From Lunasporangiospora selenospora (taxonomy: Eukaryota; Mortierellomycota; Mortierellomycetes; Mortierellales; Mortierellaceae): DNA of 11,183 nucleotides. Both the position numbers and the translations under genes were made by a program. Numbering within the stretch: the first letter of the stretch is position 1; each line of letters starts with the position of its first letter. Under the pieces are notes generated by a model. The model was given only the letters and a program-made list of their open reading frames with translations. It made no database searches and was not told the origin of the DNA. This document shows positions 8,979 through 11,183 of this stretch, one piece after another. The stretch covers positions 1-11,183 of the forward strand of contig JAABOA010000780.1 of NCBI GenBank assembly GCA_015680635.1. Direction: 5' to 3'.

Positions 8979-9006
<28 letters not shown>
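8979..9006 (+). repeat. (TC)14 microsatellite, second copy
   Basis: Fourteen TC units, the same unit, length and orientation as the tract at 7031, preceded by a T-rich pyrimidine run (about 8961-8978) and followed by five T. The flanks of the two tracts do not match, so they look like independent expansions and not a duplicated segment. Confidence 0.95.
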
Positions 9007-9011
<5 letters not shown>

Positions 9012-9201
9012 AGGTCGGAGAATAGATAACAGTTGAGCCGAGCAGTGGGGATACGCAAGGGTTCCAATGAGCTGGTTTTTTGCTAGAGCAAGGAGCATAG
9101 TATCAACCGTTAGTCAAAACAATGGAGACAGTAGAGATACTGGAGATAGAGGATGGACAAAGATTGGGCAGAAGGTCTCAGTCCAAGGGAGGGAAGAATG
9201 G

Positions 9202-9367
9202 CTACACGGTTCTTACAGAAATCCGTGTAGTAGAAACTTGTTCAGGGACGGCCACATGCGTGCAGACAAACGATTGGGCTCGACTTGTGTTCTGAAGATG
9301 TGTTACACACCCCTTCAAAGGGTTCCAAAAGACGACCGTCTTGTGTTTGTTGGCAAAAGGGCCAACA
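9202..9367. repeat. cluster of at least five short inverted repeats
   Basis: Within 166 bases lie: CTACACGG/CCGTGTAG (9202-9209 and 9223-9230), with TTCT/AGAA inside it; TGTGT/ACACA around one T (9299-9309); CCCTT/AAGGG around CA (9311-9322); AAGACG/CGTCTT around AC (9329-9342); and TGTTGGC/GCCAACA around AAAAGG (9348-9367). The stretch 9263-9294 can form a further imperfect stem. As RNA this would be a chain of hairpins; as DNA it would be a row of dyad sites. No family is recognised. Confidence 0.55.
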
Positions 9368-9960
9368 GGCAACTCTAATAACGGCCATAACCAGGGCGAG
9401 ATTCATTTAAAGGATACGAGTGCTGACGCCAGGGCATACAGGGGAGGACGACAATGAGGGCTAGTAGGCAGAATAAAGTAATGGGGAAAAACATTGAAGT
9501 GAAGGGCTGGGCACCGGATCTAGATTCAACTCAAGACAAGATGACGTTCCTGATCCCCGGATTTACCTTGGCCTTTTGGCTGACCTGTAGGGGTTCAGGG
9601 ACAAGCATGGTGTGCCTGTCGCTCGATAAAAGAGATTTTCTCGTTTTGCCCTTTTGTATATTGCTTTGTTTGCTCTTGCACACACACACTTTTGCTCCCT
9701 CTCTGACACTGTGGTGTGCATTTTTGGTAGTGGCGTACGAGGAAGCATGTGTTTAGACGAGGAGGAACACGTCCGTCCAAGTTGCCGTATTCGGGGAATG
9801 CCACAGCACTGCATCTCACAGCGCGAGACGGAAGAAAAGGGGAGAAAGGTACGTTTTCGGTACTCGAAGCATGGCTGGGTGTGGAGGGCGAATCCCCTGG
9901 CTTTGCTCTCTCAAAACAACCCCTCAAGTCCGGCGAATAGGCCATCACATTCATTCATTC

Positions 9961-10020
9961 AGAGAGGCAGAGAGGAGAGGGAGGAGAAGGAGAGGGAGAG
10001 GAAGGAAAATAGAGAGAGGG
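9961..10020 (+). repeat. polypurine (GA/GGA-rich) tract
   Basis: Sixty bases of A and G with only two interruptions, C at 9968 and T at 10010. The tract is degenerate GA/GGA and not a clean microsatellite. It is preceded by three ATTC units (about 9949-9960). Such tracts can form triplex DNA, and on the minus strand they resemble the CT-rich blocks of fungal promoters. Confidence 0.85.
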
Positions 10021-10858
10021 TCAGGTATACACAACAGCAAACACCGAGAGCAAGAGCGTGAGCGGGCGAGCCAGCAAAAAGAGACGACGTTTGTTCTCTG
10101 TGCAGTCATAACAAACCTTCTCCACACGGACTGCATGGATTCGCTCTTTGGGTATCTCGTTGTCTGTCCAATTCTGCCAGAAAGAGTATCCTTTGGTTCA
10201 TATCCAGGACTTCGAGGAGCCACGGTCATCTGAAAATGAACAGGGCAAGGGAAGAAACAAAGGTCTGTTCTGTCTGTGGTCCAAGCGAGCGAGTAAGAGA
10301 CAGAGGAACCGAATATAAGGTGCGTATACGTATTTCTTCTCAAGGGTGGCCGTCCCACATCCTTCCCGTCGCTCGTTTTGTCCTTGACCCCTCCTGTATC
10401 TCGAGATTCATTTGGGGAAGCATGCCTAATTTCATTGTATGACCAAAGTCTGCATGGTTTGGAGGGAAGCGTCGCTATTGGAAACAGCGGGCTGGAAGGA
10501 GAAAGAAGGGACATGTGCAGAAGATTGAGAGGGACATGCAGGTAAAAATAAAGGGATTGAGGATTCTTGGCAATCAAGTGGTTCTTTTACTCCTTGAACA
10601 ATTGTAGACGTTGTACTGACTTCGGCAGACGTGAACCACACAACCAGAACGGGTGTTTTCAGTGCTCTATCCATTTTTGGTTGTCCAGGTCTACATGGCG
10701 CACTCCCCTCCCCCTCTTCTTTACCTGTTCTCTCTCACCCTTTTCTTACGATGAGTCTTTGAGTAGGCTAGCACGTCACTATAGGGGAGATTATCTGACA
10801 CCCAAGAGAAAGGCGCACAGGTGGATGTCATGAATGGACGACTGAGCTGTGAGAAAGC

Positions 10859-10897
10859 AAGGGAGAAGAGAGAGAGAGAGAGAAGAGAGAGAGAGGG
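10859..10897 (+). repeat. polypurine (GA)n tract
   Basis: Thirty-nine uninterrupted purines containing an (AG)8 run (10867-10882) and a second shorter GA run after an A insertion. The orientation is opposite to the (TC)14 tracts at 7031 and 8979. Confidence 0.9.
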
Positions 10898-11105
10898 CAC
10901 TTTGACAAGCGTGTCGGGTCTATTGATTGACTGAGGTTGGGCGCGATCATGAGGACGAATGCATAGATTGACCCGAGTTTTGCGAGTGCTTGTTCACTCG
11001 CCTCGTCCGCTCTCACTCTTGGACGCGCCCAATATGCATTGGTAGCGGGAATGGCCACCTGCATCAGTAGGGTGGATGGGATAAGCATCGGGCAGGGGAT
11101 GAAGT

Positions 11106-11145
11106 AGAAGAGGAGGAGGAGAAGATGAGGAGGAAGGGGGGGGGG
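11106..11145 (+). repeat. polypurine tract ending in G10
   Basis: GGA-rich purines interrupted once (T at 11126) run into ten consecutive G at 11136-11145. The tract could form a triplex or G-quadruplex, and the length of the G run is prone to sequencing error. Confidence 0.85.
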
Positions 11146-11183
11146 CGGCAAAGAGAGGAGCAAATTGTCGCAGGGAGCGTGTA

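Larger units (their letters stand above)
6789..11183. other. long stretch without a supportable gene
   Basis: Both strands were read for coding sequence, tRNA T-loops, 5S rRNA and U6-like sequence, and nothing convincing was found. Open frames are short (about 145 codons at most), often lack an ATG, or consist of translated GA/CT repeats and pyrimidine-rich DNA. Apart from the listed microsatellites, polypurine tracts and inverted repeats, it looks like unique intergenic sequence. The right part (about 9.9-11.18 kb) may be the promoter or leader of a gene beyond the window. Confidence 0.6.

Noticed and set aside
8813-9098. Minus-strand ORFs with Arg-Glu repeats
   Set aside because: They are translations of the (TC)14 microsatellite.
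9067-9378. A 103-codon plus-strand ORF
   Set aside because: It has an ATG but no recognisable motif and a length expected by chance. Its 3' half coincides with the inverted-repeat cluster, which better explains that stretch.
9595-10577. Overlapping ORFs of 63-208 codons on both strands
   Set aside because: They are open because of polypurine/polypyrimidine composition. The 208-codon minus frame ends in runs of Leu, Pro and Ser from the GGA-rich tract, and no domain is visible.
9961-11145. CRISPR-like or tandem repeat array
   Set aside because: There are no regularly spaced identical repeats; the signal is simple GA/GGA sequence in a eukaryotic context.
10828-11163. A 111-codon minus-strand ORF at the right edge
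   Set aside because: It starts at TTG, and its ends are Leu/Pro and Ser/Leu runs from polypurine DNA read in reverse. No family is recognised.

Overview
The window comes from a fungal nuclear genome. It holds one spliced gene on the minus strand with short GT-AG introns of 90-124 nt, CTAAC/CTAAT-like branch motifs and long GA/CT microsatellites. The protein is clearly a Rif1 of fungal layout, with its PP1-docking motifs at the N terminus. The intron density and the GA/CT repeats suggest an early-diverging fungus, possibly Mortierellomycota. That placement is inference and has not been tested.

Layout. Positions 1-167 are the 3' flank of rif1 and carry a small hairpin with an A11 loop. Positions 168-6159 are rif1: eight exons, seven introns and 1745 codons plus stop. 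I joined the exons by hand, and every junction keeps the reading frame and joins Rif1-like sequence. The last intron appears to start with GC rather than GT. Positions 6160-6500 are the leader and proximal promoter, with an ACGCGT site, a CACGTG site, a CCAAT box and three upstream ATGs. One of these opens a reading frame that overlaps the rif1 start. Positions 6501-6788 hold a 95-codon minus-strand ORF with one hydrophobic segment, which I do not recognise and do not trust strongly.

Positions 6789-11183 contain no gene I can support on either strand. This is a long empty stretch beside a dense coding half. It holds two (TC)14 tracts (7031-7058 and 8979-9006), a run of closely packed inverted repeats (9202-9367), and polypurine tracts at about 9.96, 10.86 and 11.11-11.15 kb. 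It is probably regulatory, untranslated or noncoding-RNA sequence, perhaps belonging to a gene beyond the right edge.

How it fits together. Rif1 recruits protein phosphatase 1 to origins and telomeres, where it opposes DDK and so delays origin firing. The N-terminal segment here has an RVSF motif flanked on both sides by SPSK, a full CDK consensus, followed by a GILK motif. That suggests a kinase-controlled switch on PP1 binding. No new multi-gene system is visible. The best leads are the PP1 switch, the GC-AG intron, the overlapping uORF and the inverted-repeat cluster in the gene-free half.
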